Shown: piece by piece, positions 19,836-30,074 of the stretch
Numbering within the stretch: the stretch's first letter is position 1
Layout: every line of letters starts with the position of its first letter
Assembly (NCBI RefSeq): GCF_024704365.1
Contig: NZ_JAJDFY010000001.1
Location: 2,213,001 to 2,277,000, forward strand
Source of the DNA: Thermomonas sp. S9
GTDB lineage: Bacteria > Pseudomonadota > Gammaproteobacteria > Xanthomonadales > Xanthomonadaceae
Length of the DNA stretch: 64,000 nt
Direction: 5' to 3'
Made by a program: the position numbers and the translations under genes
Notes under the pieces: model-generated
What the model was told of the DNA's origin: nothing
Seen by the model: the letters and a program-made list of their open reading frames with translations, nothing else
Database searches by the model: none

Positions 19836-21918
19836 ATGCGCATGGCCGACTCCTCCGCACACGGTTTCGACGGGCTGCACCTGTCGCACTGGCGCCCGCA
19901 GCGCCGCGACGACGGCGTGCTGGTACTGTATTTCGACCGCACCGATGCCGCGGTCAACGCGTTCTCGCAGGATGCGCTGATCGAGCTGGGCAGCGCGCTG
20001 GAACGGATCGCGCTGGACCCGCCGAAGGCACTGGTGATCGCCTCCGGCAAGGCCAGTGGCTTCATCGCCGGGGCCGACCTCAAGGAGTTCCAGGAATACG
20101 ACCGCCGCGGCACCGTCAACGACGCCATCCGCCGCGGCCAGGACACCTTCCAGCAGCTGGCCGGCCTGCCCTGCCCCAGCGCCGCCGCGATCCACGGCTT
20201 CTGCATGGGCGGCGGCACCGAGCTGGCGCTGGCCTGCCGCTACCGCGTCGCCAGCAGCGACGCCTCCACCCGCATCGGCCTGCCGGAAGTGCAGCTGGGC
20301 ATCTTCCCCGGCTGGGGCGGCAGCGCCCGCCTGCCGCGTCTGGCCGGCGCCCCGGCGGCGATGGACATGATGCTCACCGGCCGCGCGCTCTCGGCCCAGG
20401 CCGCGCGCGTGATCGGACTGGTGGACGCCATCGCCGAGCCGGCGGTGCTGGTGGATGCCGCCGCTGCGCTGGCGCTGAAAGGCACGACGCGCCCGCTCAA
20501 GCAGCGCGCGCTGGGCTGGCTGACCAATACCTGGCCTGCGCGCAAGCTGCTGGCGCCGCAGATGCGCAAGCAGGTCGCGCGCAAGGCACCCAAGGCGTTC
20601 TACCCGGCCCCTTATGCGCTGATTTCCACCTGGGAACGCAGCGGCGGCAAGCCGATCCAGGCGCGCCTGGACGCCGAACGCCGTGCGGTGGTGAAGCTGG
20701 CCGGCACCCCGACCGCGCGCAACCTGATCCGCATCTTCTTCCTCACCGAACGGCTGAAGGCGCTGGGCAAGGGCGAATCCGGCATCACGCGCGTGCACGT
20801 GGTGGGCGCCGGCGTGATGGGTGGCGATATCGCCGCGTTCGCCGCCTACAAGGGCTTTACGGTGACGCTGCAGGACCGCGAGCAGCGCTTCATCGACGGC
20901 GCGCTGCAACGCGCGCAGGCGCTCTTTGAAAAGAAAGTGAAGGACGCAAGCCAGCGCCCGCAGGTGGCGGCGCGGCTCAAATCCGATCTCGACGGCGCGG
21001 GCGTGCCCGAGGCCGACCTCGTCATCGAAGCCATCATCGAAAACCCCGAGGCCAAGCGCGACCTGTACCAGTCGGTCGAACCGCGCATGAAGGGCGACGC
21101 GCTGCTGGCCACCAACACCTCGTCGATCCCGCTGGACGCACTGCGCCCGCATATCGCGCGCCCGGCGCAGTTCGCCGGCCTGCACTACTTCAACCCGGTG
21201 GCGCAGATGCCGCTGGTGGAGATCATCCGCCACGCCGGCATGGCGGCCGAGACCGAGCGCCGGCTGGCCGCGTTCTGCAAGGCGCTGGGCAAGTTCCCGG
21301 TGCCGGTGGCCGGCACGCCGGGCTTCCTGGTCAACCGCGTGCTGTTCCCGTACATGCTGGAAGCCGCCACCGCCTACGCCGAAGGCATCCCCGGCCCGGC
21401 CATCGACAGAGCGGCGACGCGCTTCGGCATGCCGATGGGGCCGATCGAACTGCTCGACACCGTGGGGTTGGACGTGGCCGCGAGCGTCGGCAAGGAACTG
21501 GCGCCCTTCCTCGGCTATCGAGGTGCCGGCGGCGCTGACGACGGTGGAGGCCGGCAAGCGCGGCAAGAAGGACGGCCAGGGCATCTACAAATGGGAGAAC
21601 GGCAAGGCCATCAAACCCGAACTGCCGGCCGGCTTCGTTGCGCCGGACGACCTGGAAGACCGCCTCATCCTGCCGCTGCTCAATGAAGCCGTGGCCTGCC
21701 TGCACGATGGCGTGGTGGAAGATGCCGACCTGCTGGACGCCGGCGTGATCTTCGGCACCGGCTTCGCGCCGTTCCGCGGCGGCCCGATCCAACACATCCG
21801 CGCCACCGGCGCCGACGCCCTGCTGGCGCGGCTGGAAGCGCTGCGCGCGAAGTACGGTGAGCGCTTCGCGCCGCGCCCAGGCTGGGACGACCCGGTGCTG
21901 CGCGCGCCGGTGGCATGA
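19836..21918 (+). CDS. FadB/FadJ-like enoyl-CoA hydratase/3-hydroxyacyl-CoA dehydrogenase, one-base frameshift
   Basis: Bifunctional beta-oxidation enzyme of about 693 residues after repair. The N-terminal crotonase domain shows the oxyanion loops SGFIAGADLKEF and HGFCMGGGTELALACRYR; the NAD-binding dehydrogenase domain begins VHVVGAGVMGGDIA near residue 330 and has NTSSIPLDAL and GLHYFNPVAQMPLVE with the catalytic His. An extra T near 21516 shifts the frame: FLG-IEVPAALTTVEAG is restored without it, continuing to the stop at 21918. ATG 19842 is an alternative start. No thiolase partner lies next to it. It diverges from rpoE. Confidence 0.88.
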
Positions 21919-21958
21919 GCGTCACACTGGCACCTGCAGGCGTATCGATGGAACCACC

Positions 21959-22348
21959 ATGCACCCCGACACCCGCACCTACAACGCTGTGCAATCGCCG
22001 GGCGACAAGGCGATCTGCGACCGGCTGGCCGACGCGATCGAGCGCGCGTTGCCGGATGCCGAAAACAAGGTCTGGCATGGACATCCGGTCTGGTTCCTCG
22101 CCGGCAATCCGGTGGTCGGCTACAGCAAGCTGAAATCCTGCATCCGCCTACTGTTCTGGAGCGGGCAATCCTTCGAGGAGGCCGGACTTCGCCCCGAGGG
22201 CAAGTTCAAGGCGGCAGAAGTCCGCTATGCCACGGCGGACGACCTCGATGCCGCTACCTTGCACCGCTGGCTGGGCAAGGCTCGCGCCATCCAGTGGGAC
22301 TACAAGAACCTGGTCACACGCAAAGGACGTCTGGAGCGACTGAAGTAG
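21959..22348 (+). CDS. DUF1801 domain protein
   Basis: 129-residue cytoplasmic protein with a YdhG/DUF1801 fold: ERALPDAENKVWHGHPVWFLAGNPVVGY and LRLLFWSGQSFEEAGL are the conserved stretches. Some relatives have been proposed as iron-binding chaperones, but function is not established. It starts 41 bases after the FadB-like gene and its stop lies 5 bases from the convergent S9 peptidase stop. Confidence 0.8.
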   Translation: MHPDTRTYNAVQSPGDKAICDRLADAIERALPDAENKVWHGHPVWFLAGNPVVGYSKLKSCIRLLFWSGQSFEEAGLRPEGKFKAAEVRYATADDLDAATLHRWLGKARAIQWDYKNLVTRKGRLERLK

Positions 22349-22352
22349 CCCG

Positions 22353-24430
22353 CTAGCGTGCAGGCTGCTTCGCCAGTGCCCCGAACTCCGGCCCGGCCAG
22401 CCTCAGGTTCCCGCGCAGATAAGCGCGCAGGCGCGGCTCCGGCGGTGCAGGCACCGGACCGCCCAGGTGTTTCTGCAAGATCGTTTCCATCGCGAACAGG
22501 TAGGCCTCACGCGGAATGGAATCGCGCGGCGAATGCCCACCGTTGGGCTCCACCAGCAGCGTGACCGGATTGCCCAGCGTTTTCAGCGTGGCGACGTAAT
22601 CGATCACGCTGCGAATCGCCACCGTGCGGTCGGCGCCACCAGCCATCACCAGCAGCGGGCGCCGCATCTTCGATGCATTCACCAGCGGCGACTGCGCATG
22701 CAGGCGCGCGAAGACCGCGGGATCGGTCGCATCCAGCGACAGCGCGTGCAGCGTCTGTTTCAGCGAGCGATCGGGAAGATCACCCTGCTCGCCGGCGTCG
22801 ACCAGCCAGCGCATTCCCCAGCCCAGATCCGGCGGCGGCGAACCGGCCACGCCAACCTTGAACAGTTGGGGCTGGAAGGTCAGGCCCAGCAGCGCGGAGT
22901 AACCACCGAAGGAATGGCCGACGATACCGACGCGCGCCGCATCGCCAATGCCCTGCGCCAGCAACCAGCGCACCCCTCCACGATGTCCTGCTGCACGCGG
23001 CCGTTGCCGTAGTCACCGTTCGAGGCGAAGGTGTAGGCACGGCCGTGGCCGGTGGAACCGCGGAAGTTCGACTGGAACACCACGTAGCCGCGATTGGCGA
23101 GGAACTGCGCGATGCCATCGTAGCCGGCGCGGAAGTGGTTGATCGGCCCGCCGTGCACCTGGGCGATGAGCGGGGCGTGCGCTGGATCCACGCCAGGCGG
23201 CAGCAGCAGGAACCCGTGCACGCGCAGACCGTCGGAGGCGCGATAGGACACCGCGATCTTCCGCGCAAACTGCGCTTCCGGCGGTGCCTGCGCGGCAACC
23301 AGCCGATCGTGGAGGATGCGCCGCAGGCCGCCACTGCGCGGATCGAACAGATACCAGCGCGGATCGCGCAACGTCGGCGCACGTTCCGCCACCAGCCACG
23401 GCGACATCGCGGCGCTGCCGACCTGCACTGCGATATCGCGGCCTGGCAGGCGCCGCTTGATGGCCGCCACGATCGGAGCCGCGACACCGATGCCATAGGT
23501 CGCGGCCACGGTACTGCGATAGCTTGCCGCCAATGGCTGCGCGGTGCGTGGATCAAGTACGACTTCGTCGAGGTCCGCCTCGTGGCGCGGGTCCTCGTGC
23601 AGGGTGTGCAGACGATCGCCGGCATCCATCCGCAGGACGCGGCGGAAGTTCCCATCCAACCCATCACTGGCGGGATTCCCCGCCAACAGCAGGCTTCCGT
23701 CCGGCAACGCGGCCAGCAGGTCGACGCGCTCCATCGGCTGCAGGCGCAGCGCCGCGCGCAGCGTGCCGTCAGGCCGCACGCGGTACAGAGCGTCGTGATC
23801 GCCCTCGAAGCGCGTCAACGCAACGATACGGCCACGCGCATCCAGCGCGACATCATGGACCCAGCGCGTATCCTCGTGCAGCAGGACACGCTTGCCATGT
23901 GTGTCCAGGCGGACGATGCGCCAGCGCTCGCCCCTGCCCGCCGCGACCCGCTCACGCAGCAGGACCGCTGCGGGTTGCGAGGGATCCCGCTTCATCACCC
24001 CGCGCCGCTCGGTACCGCCCAGCGGCATGCGCATGCCGGCGCGGCCATCGGTGCCGACGGCGGCGATGACACGCGGCCCGGCCAGGAACAGCCAGCGCCC
24101 GTCGCGCGACCACAGGATCCGGTCGGCCCGGGTGCTGCCAACGAGCATCCGGGCCGTGCCACCGGCGGTGGGCAACATCCACAACGCGTTCGCATCCTTC
24201 TGTTCGCGCAGGTAGGCGACGTAGTCGCCTGCGGGCGACAATCGCGCGTCCACCAGGATGCGATTTTCGAGGAAGGCACTCCGCGGCAGTACCGGTGCGC
24301 GCGGCAACCTGCGTTGGCCGGCTTCGAGCGCACGCAGATTGTTGGCGTCCTGTGCCAGCAGAATGCGCGGCGCGAAGGGGATCGCACACAGAGCGAGCGC
24401 GGCGCAGATGTGGCGGAACGGGGTGGCCAT
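22353..24430 (-). CDS. S9-family prolyl oligopeptidase-like exported peptidase, frameshifted
   Basis: Secreted serine peptidase of about 692 residues after repair. An N-terminal signal peptide (LALCAIPFAPRILLAQ) is followed by a beta-propeller-like region with repeated blades and a C-terminal alpha/beta-hydrolase domain with catalytic Ser in GHSFGGYS, Asp in GGADRTV and His in GGHSPRD. One C is missing from the CCCC run at 22973-22976; adding it joins QQDIVEG to VRWLLAQG. Start at 24430 is supported by GGAGG. It follows the permease gene by 20 bases and is probably the last gene of the GntR-ABC cluster. Confidence 0.87.
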
Positions 24431-24450
24431 CGTCGATCCTCCATCCGCGC

Positions 24451-26263
24451 TCATGCCGACACCGGCTGCAGGGCCGGCGCGACGGACTCGCGGCGCGGAT
24501 ACAGCAACCACAGACTGGCGAGTGCGGGCAGGCCGACCACGCCGCACAGCAGTACCCACGCCCAGCGGCCGCGCGGCGAATGCGGCTGCCTGCCGCTCAA
24601 CCAGGCCGCACCCAGCAGGGACAGCAGGCAGCAAAAGCCGGCAAGCCACCGCACCGGTGCCGGCATCGGCTCGGGTCTGGCGCGCAGCGGGTCTTTCGCC
24701 GCAAACAGGTTCTGTGCGCCGAGGCATAGCGCCCGCAGCATGGGCGATAGCCAGGTGTTGCGATTGGTGTAGATGGATGGCAGGTCGATGGACAGCGCGC
24801 GGCGTGCGATTTCACGCGCATGACCGCTACCATCCACGCGCAGCACCTGCTGGTACGGATGCTGCAGTTCGCCGCTCCACACGCCCCAGGTGTAGGCGTA
24901 GGACACCAGGTAACCGTCCAGCAGCTCGACCACGTCCATCCGGCCGAGATTGCCGACCGGCCCCGGCAGCGCCACCCGCATCAGCGGCCGCAGCAGATCC
25001 AGCCCGTTCATCGCCTCGCGGCCTGGATAGAAGTACGCCGCGCGGTCGCTGAGGACCAGGATGTTGTCGCCGGCCGGCATGGGCGGACCGGCCATCACCT
25101 CGTCCCGTGGCAAGCGCACGCGTTCGTAGATGCGCTGCTGCGCGCCGTCGAACTGGTAGGCGGCATGGGCGTTGAACAGATAGCCGCCGGCGTATTCCAT
25201 GGCCGGCGCCGGGAACACCGCCTGCGTCTCGCCTGCGCCAAGCTCCCCGCGCGGGCGCTTGTCCAGGGTGCCGTAGCCCTGGTAGCGCATGCGGTCATGA
25301 GCTGAATACCCAGCGGACGTTGTGCTCGCCGTCCTCCAGCTCGAGCGGCGACAGGTTGGTCAGGCTGCCGCGCACCGGCAGGCTGCGCAACGGATAGACC
25401 GTATAGACGTCGGACAAGGCGACCTGCTCGCGCCACTGCGCGGCCTCGGGGTCGCGGCTCCCGGCGATGCCGAGCAGCAGCATGTCCTTGCCTTCGGCGC
25501 GGTCCGCTTCGATGGACCCGCCCTTCGGCGGCGTGGGCATATTGAGCGGATGGGTGCCACTGGCGGTCCAGGCCAGCTCGACGCCGAAGCCCAGCACCCA
25601 GGCCAGGAAATACGCCCCCACCTGCACCGGCAATGCCACGGCCAGTACGGCCAGCGGATTGTGGGGCGGGGCGGCGGGATCCGGCTTGAACGCGATCGCC
25701 AGCAGCATCGCTAGGAACGCGATGGCCACGGCCTGCACGCCCAGCATGGCGACCCCCGAGGCCTGCGAATACAGGAACAGGTTCGGCACCAGAAACGCCG
25801 CGAACGAATAGCGTCGGTTGGCAACCATCGCGTACGCGCCGGCGAGGTAGCCGGACACCGCGATCAACCACGCCGCCACCGGCAGCGGCCAGTGGCGCGT
25901 ATCGACCACCCGCGCGGTCAGGCTGTCCTGGTAGGCGGCGACCAGCAGGATCGGCACCGCCACCGCCAGCAACAGCAGCAGCGTGGCGGCGCCGGTCAAC
26001 GCGCCCGCCACCTGCAGCCGATGCATCGGCCGGTGCAGCAGATTGAGCCACTGGTTGGGCTTGCGGTAGCTGCCCATCTGGTACATCCCCAGCAGGGCGC
26101 CCGCCGCGGCATACACCGCGCCGAACACCTGGTAGACGACGATGGGCTGCTGCGCGAGGTCGACCATGCGGCTGAGGAAGCCCAGCACGGCCAAATTCGC
26201 AAAACAGGCTGCGGCGGCCCAAAGCCGGAAGCGCAGCAGTTCGCCCTTGAAGAGATCGATCAT
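24451..26263 (-). CDS. ABC-2-type membrane protein with C-terminal soluble domain, frameshifted
   Basis: Membrane partner of the adjacent ABC ATPase, about 603 residues after repair. Residues 1-250 form about six membrane helices (LWAAAACFANLAVLGFL onwards, with YQVFGAVYAAAGALLGMYQMG). A soluble part follows (GIAGSRDPEAAQWREQVALS to PVGNLGRMDVVELLDGYLVS), then two helices near the C-terminus (WLAGFCCLLSLLGAAWL and ALASLWLLYP). An extra base at 25300 splits the frame: one half stops at 25295, the other can restart at ATG 25290. Removing it gives RWVFSHDRMRYQGY. Start at 26263 has GAGGA upstream. Transported substrate unknown. Confidence 0.72.
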
Positions 26264-26300
26264 GTTGGTGTCCTCATGCCCTTGCCGGGCGTCTTGCGCG

Positions 26301-27210
26301 TCAGGCGTTGGCCGGCGCGGCGTGGTTCTTGGCCAGGAAGGCGTTGACGGCGCGGTCCAGGCCCACCGGCATCGACTGCACGTTGCGCGCCGTTGGTGCG
26401 AAGGAATTGCTCGAACCCGGCGCCCTGGTCCAGCACCAGGTAGTGATGCAGCCCATCCAGCCGCTGCACCTCCAGCAGGCCCGGCACGGTGCGCGGATCG
26501 GGCCCCTTGAACGGCACGTCGGCCACCCAGTGACTGACCCGTGCGGTGAAGTCCTCCGGCGCCGACATGTGCACCAGCCGGCCGCGTTCGAGGATGATCA
26601 GGTTGTCGGCGACGCGCTCGATCTCCTCCATCTGGTGCGAGCAATAGACCACCGTGCAGGCGTCGGCGGCATTGCTGTAGAGCAGCGATTCGAGGAAGGC
26701 GCGCTTGGCGACCACGTCCAGGCCCAGCGTCGGCTCGTCCAGCACCAACAGTTCAGGCGTCTGCGCCAGCGCCAGCGCGAGGTTGAAACCGGCGCGCTCG
26801 CCGCGCGAAAGCTGGCCGACCCTCTGCTCCGGCAGCACGTGGTAATGGCCGATCACGCCATCGAACGCCTGCTGGTTCCAGCGTCCGTACTGGTGCTTCT
26901 GCATCGCCATCACCTGCGATACACGCATCCAGGTCGGCAGCGTGTGTTCCTCGTTGACGAAGCCGATCCGGGCACGGTCCTGCGGGGCCAGCGCCTGGCT
27001 GTCCTTGCCGAGGATGCGCGCCTCGCCCGCGCTGGGCGGCATGAAGCCGAGCAGGATGCGGAACAGTGTGGATTTGCCGGCGCCGTTGGCGCCGACGATG
27101 GCATGGATGCGGCCGCGCGGGATGGCAAGGTCCAGTCGGTCCAGCGCCAGCTTGCGGCCGTAGCGCTTGCTCAGCGCGCGGGTCTCGATCACGTGGTCAG
27201 GAAGGGGCAT
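26301..27210 (-). CDS. ABC transporter ATP-binding protein, frameshifted near the C-terminus
   Basis: Cytoplasmic ATPase, about 302 residues after repair. Walker A GANGAGKST near residue 39, signature VGQLSRGERAGFNLALAL near 140, Walker B ELLVLDEPTLGLD near 165 and the switch His in YCSHQMEEIE. One extra base near 26385 (GCGCGC on the plus strand) sends the frame into a long basic tail; without it the protein ends NGANVQSMPVGLDRAVNAFLAKNH and stops at 26301. It is 37 bases upstream of its membrane partner and downstream of the GntR regulator, a YtrA-operon-like arrangement. Confidence 0.88.
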
Positions 27211-27317
27211 GGCAAGGGTCTCGTTGCTGCCGCCGCAGGCGTTGGGCGGCTGTGGCGGGGTGGACGGCAGGCATCGCGTGGTCGCGGCGCCCGGGATGAA
27301 GGGGAGGGGCGCGGCGC

Positions 27318-27728
27318 TCAGGCCGTCTTGCGCGGGGCGAGCTGGTCGAACGCCAGGCCGACGCTGGCTTGCACCTCGTCGGGTGGGAGGCCCAACGGCA
27401 CGACGTCGTTGACGAAACGACCGACGGCGTCGTCCAGCCGACGCCGGCGCTCGGCGTCGGACAGGCGCTGGCGCGGTGCGGCCACGAACAGGCCGGTGCC
27501 CTGCCGGGCGTCCAGCCAGCCTTCGGTGGTCAGTTCGGCATAGGCCTTGGCCACGGTGTTCGGGTTGACCATCAGCTGCTGGGCCAGCCCGCGCACGCTG
27601 GGCAATTGGTCTCCATGGGCGAGCTCGCCGGTGGCGATCTTGAGGCGTACGCCATCGACGATCTGGCGGCCGATCGGGCGCGGGTCGCCGGTAGCGACCT
27701 GGAGCATCAGGGGACGGGGATGTGCCAT
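27318..27728 (-). CDS. GntR-family regulator, YtrA subfamily
   Basis: 136-residue transcription factor with an N-terminal winged helix (DGVRLKIATGELAHGDQLPSVRGLAQQL, then NPNTVAKAYAELTTEGW) and only a short C-terminal helical tail. That short form defines the YtrA group, which almost always represses a neighbouring ABC transporter operon. It precedes the ABC ATPase by 107 bases on the same strand, and a perfect palindrome lies 18 bases upstream of its start. Effector unknown; relatives respond to envelope-acting compounds. Confidence 0.9.
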   Translation of the reverse strand: MAHPRPLMLQVATGDPRPIGRQIVDGVRLKIATGELAHGDQLPSVRGLAQQLMVNPNTVAKAYAELTTEGWLDARQGTGLFVAAPRQRLSDAERRRRLDDAVGRFVNDVVPLGLPPDEVQASVGLAFDQLAPRKTA

Positions 27729-27745
27729 CGGTGCCTGCCTCGGCT

Positions 27746-27764
27746 GTACTAGTTGCGCTAGTAC
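27746..27764. promoter_or_regulatory. Palindromic operator for the GntR/YtrA regulator
   Basis: Perfect inverted repeat GTACTAG-N5-CTAGTAC directly upstream of the regulator's start codon. Symmetry, A/T-richer arms in a GC-rich region and position all fit a GntR dimer site for autorepression of the cluster. Confidence 0.65.
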
Positions 27765-27908
27765 GGTGCGGACGGCAGGCCAGCGTCAACGCGGCGGCGA
27801 CGAAGCAGGGGTTCGGTGCGACGAAACCCGGGGACCGGGGATCAAAACCGGAGGCGGCATCCGATGGACGCGGCCCGGTGCGCAGGAGGCGGGGCGTGCC
27901 CGCCGGGG

Positions 27909-28268
27909 TTACATCGTCTGGGTCGGCTGGTCCGCGTTGAGCGTGCCGGCCAGGGTGGTCTCGATCTTGCTGCGCACCGCCTCGCCTTCGGCGGAGTCGG
28001 CGAACTGCACGCCGATCCCGGCCGTGCGGTTGCCCTGCGCGCCGGTCGGCGTCACCCACACCACCCGGCCAGCCACCGGCAGGCGCTCGGAGGAATCCGG
28101 CAGGGTCAGCAGCAGGAAGACCTCGTCGCCGATGAAGTAGCGGCGGGTGGTCGGCACGAAGATGGCACCGTGGCGGATGAAAGGCATGTAGGCGTTGTAC
28201 AGGCCCGCCTTGTCCTTGATCGCCAGCGACAGGATGCCCTGCCGTGCCCCGCCCATTGGATTGCTCAT
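27909..28268 (-). CDS. pilZ: PilZ protein for type IV pilus function
   Basis: 119-residue PilZ-domain protein. The barrel core is visible (RYFIGDEVFLLLTLPDSSERLPVAGRVVWVTP, then GIGVQFADS). The RxxxR c-di-GMP-binding motif expected before the barrel is absent, as in the Xanthomonas pilus PilZ, which works by binding PilB and FimX rather than the nucleotide. Its position directly downstream of holB is the same as in xanthomonads. Start at 28268 with GGGGAG upstream. Confidence 0.9.
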   Translation of the reverse strand: MSNPMGGARQGILSLAIKDKAGLYNAYMPFIRHGAIFVPTTRRYFIGDEVFLLLTLPDSSERLPVAGRVVWVTPTGAQGNRTAGIGVQFADSAEGEAVRSKIETTLAGTLNADQPTQTM

Positions 28269-28392
28269 CCCGACTCCCCGTGTGTTTGCCGTGTGCGTCC
28301 TGCCGTGTGCGTGGACCGGCCCGCACCGGCCGTCGCCATTCTCAACCGTCCGGGCCGTCCGCCACAACCAGGGTGGCCCGGCCGCGCGTGGA

Positions 28393-29415
28393 TCATCCGC
28401 CGGCGGCGCGCGCCGGCAACCACGGCAGCAGCGCCTCCAGCACCGCCAGGTCGGCGCGCACGGTCGTGCGCAGCAGGCCGCGCGCGCGGTTGGCGGCTTC
28501 GAAGCAGAGCGCCAGCCCGCGCACCGTGGATGCCTGCGGCTGCTCCGTCGCCGCGTGCAGGGCGTGCTCGGCCAGATGCCGCAGGCGCTCCTCCGCGCGC
28601 CCATCGGCCACCCAGCGCTGGGCGATGTCGGACGGCACCGCGCGCCCGCGGCCGAGCGCGGCAACCGCCTCCACGACTTCACGGCGCAGGGCCAGCCCGT
28701 CGCCCGCGGCCCAGGCGTCGGCCAACCCCGGATGCCCGCGCGCGGCGTCCAGCGCCTCCTCCGCCAGTTCCGCGGCATGCCCGCGCGCGCGCAGCCAGGC
28801 CAGCGTCTCGGCGCGCGGCGGCAGACGCAGCTCCAGCCGCTGGCAGCGGCTGCGGATGGTGGCCGGCAGCTGCGCCGGGCTGGAGGCCAGCAGCCACAGG
28901 TAGCGCCCCGGCTGCGGCTCTTCCAGGGTCTTCAGGATCGCGTTCCAGGCGCTCCAGTTCACCGCATCGGCAGGATCGACGATCACCACCTGCGCGCCGC
29001 CCAGCTGCGCGGTCAGCCCCATCGCCGTGGTCAGCGCGCGGATCTGGTCGATCACGATCTCCGTGCGCGGCTTGCCGGTCTTCTGGTTGATCTCGTAGCC
29101 GAGGAACAGCAGGTCCGGATGCGCGCTGTGGCCCCAGGGATGCGCCAGGCTGCCGTCCGGCCGCAGCTCCGCCACCTCCATCTGCGAGCGCGCGAAAAAC
29201 AGCGCGCAGCTGCGGCAGCTGCCGCAGGGCTCGCCGCCCGCGCGCGGCGCCAGGCACAGCACGCGCCGGGCCAGGTGCTCGGCCAGCAGGCGCTTGCCGA
29301 TCAGGGCCGGGCCGGTGATCAGGGTGGCGTGCCCGAAATGCCCGGCCGTCAGCGCCTCGGCGGCCTGGCCGTAGGCGCGCTGCTGCCACGGCGCCAGCGC
29401 AGGCAGTGCGCTCAT
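28393..29415 (-). CDS. holB: DNA polymerase III delta' subunit HolB
   Basis: Clamp-loader subunit of 340 residues. An AAA-like fold with a degenerate P-loop (LITGPALIGKRLLAEHLAR near residue 32), a cysteine zinc module (PCGSCRSC) near 63-70, and the SRC motif in ATIRSRCQRLELRL near 195. The VDPADAVNWSAWNAILKTLEEPQ stretch matches the sensor region. Its ATG overlaps the tmk stop as ATGA, the common tmk-holB coupling. Confidence 0.93.
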   Translation of the reverse strand: MSALPALAPWQQRAYGQAAEALTAGHFGHATLITGPALIGKRLLAEHLARRVLCLAPRAGGEPCGSCRSCALFFARSQMEVAELRPDGSLAHPWGHSAHPDLLFLGYEINQKTGKPRTEIVIDQIRALTTAMGLTAQLGGAQVVIVDPADAVNWSAWNAILKTLEEPQPGRYLWLLASSPAQLPATIRSRCQRLELRLPPRAETLAWLRARGHAAELAEEALDAARGHPGLADAWAAGDGLALRREVVEAVAALGRGRAVPSDIAQRWVADGRAEERLRHLAEHALHAATEQPQASTVRGLALCFEAANRARGLLRTTVRADLAVLEALLPWLPARAAGG

Positions 29416-30074
29416 GACCCCAACCCCCGCCGGTACGCTTCCAGGGCTTTCCGCGCACGTGCCGCGACCGTGGCCGGGTCGGCACTGGCATCGATCACCC
29501 GGATCCGCTGCGGCTGCTGGGCGGCACGCCGCAGGAACCCGGCGCGCACCCGCTCGAAAAACTCGTCGCGCTCGCGTTCGATCCGGTCCGGGGAGGCGCC
29601 GCCCAGCAGGTCGCGGCCGCGGGTGCGCTCGCGCGCATCCGCCACGCCGAGATCCAGCAGCAGGGTCAGGCCGGGCTCGATCCCGACCGCGCGCTGCTCC
29701 AGTTCGGCGATGAACCCGACCTCGATGCCGCGCGCCACGCCCTGGTAGGCATAGCTGGAATCGGTGAAGCGGTCGCTGACCACCCACGCGCCGCGTGCCA
29801 GCGCCGGCAGCACCACCTGCTGCACGTGCTGCGCGCGCGCGGCGAACATCAGCAGCAGTTCGGTGTGCGCGTGCACCGGCTCGTCGCCGTGCGCGAGCAG
29901 CAACTCGCGGATGCGCTCGGCCAGCGGCGTGCCGCCCGGCTCGCGGGTGCTGATTACCTCGAAACCATCGGCCAGCAGCGCCTCACGCAGGGCGCGCAGC
30001 ACCGTGCTCTTGCCGGCGCCCTCGCCGCCCTCGATGGTCACCAGCCGCGGTTCGCGTCGCAGGCCCGTGCTCAC
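29412..30074 (-). CDS. tmk: Thymidylate kinase
   Basis: Phosphorylates dTMP to dTDP. 220 residues: P-loop IEGGEGAGKST near residue 15, the DRF(T) motif in VVSDRFTDSSYAYQG near 100, and the LID region in ARERTRGRDLLGGASPDRIE. Start is a GTG at 30074 overlapping the mltG stop (GTGA), giving the usual length. Tight coupling mltG-tmk-holB. Confidence 0.95.
   Translation of the reverse strand: MSTGLRREPRLVTIEGGEGAGKSTVLRALREALLADGFEVISTREPGGTPLAERIRELLLAHGDEPVHAHTELLLMFAARAQHVQQVVLPALARGAWVVSDRFTDSSYAYQGVARGIEVGFIAELEQRAVGIEPGLTLLLDLGVADARERTRGRDLLGGASPDRIERERDEFFERVRAGFLRRAAQQPQRIRVIDASADPATVAARARKALEAYRRGLGS

Noticed and set aside
24451-25290. A separate 279-residue membrane protein gene beginning at ATG 25290
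   Set aside because: No ribosome site precedes it, and removing one base at 25300 fuses it smoothly to the upstream permease domain.
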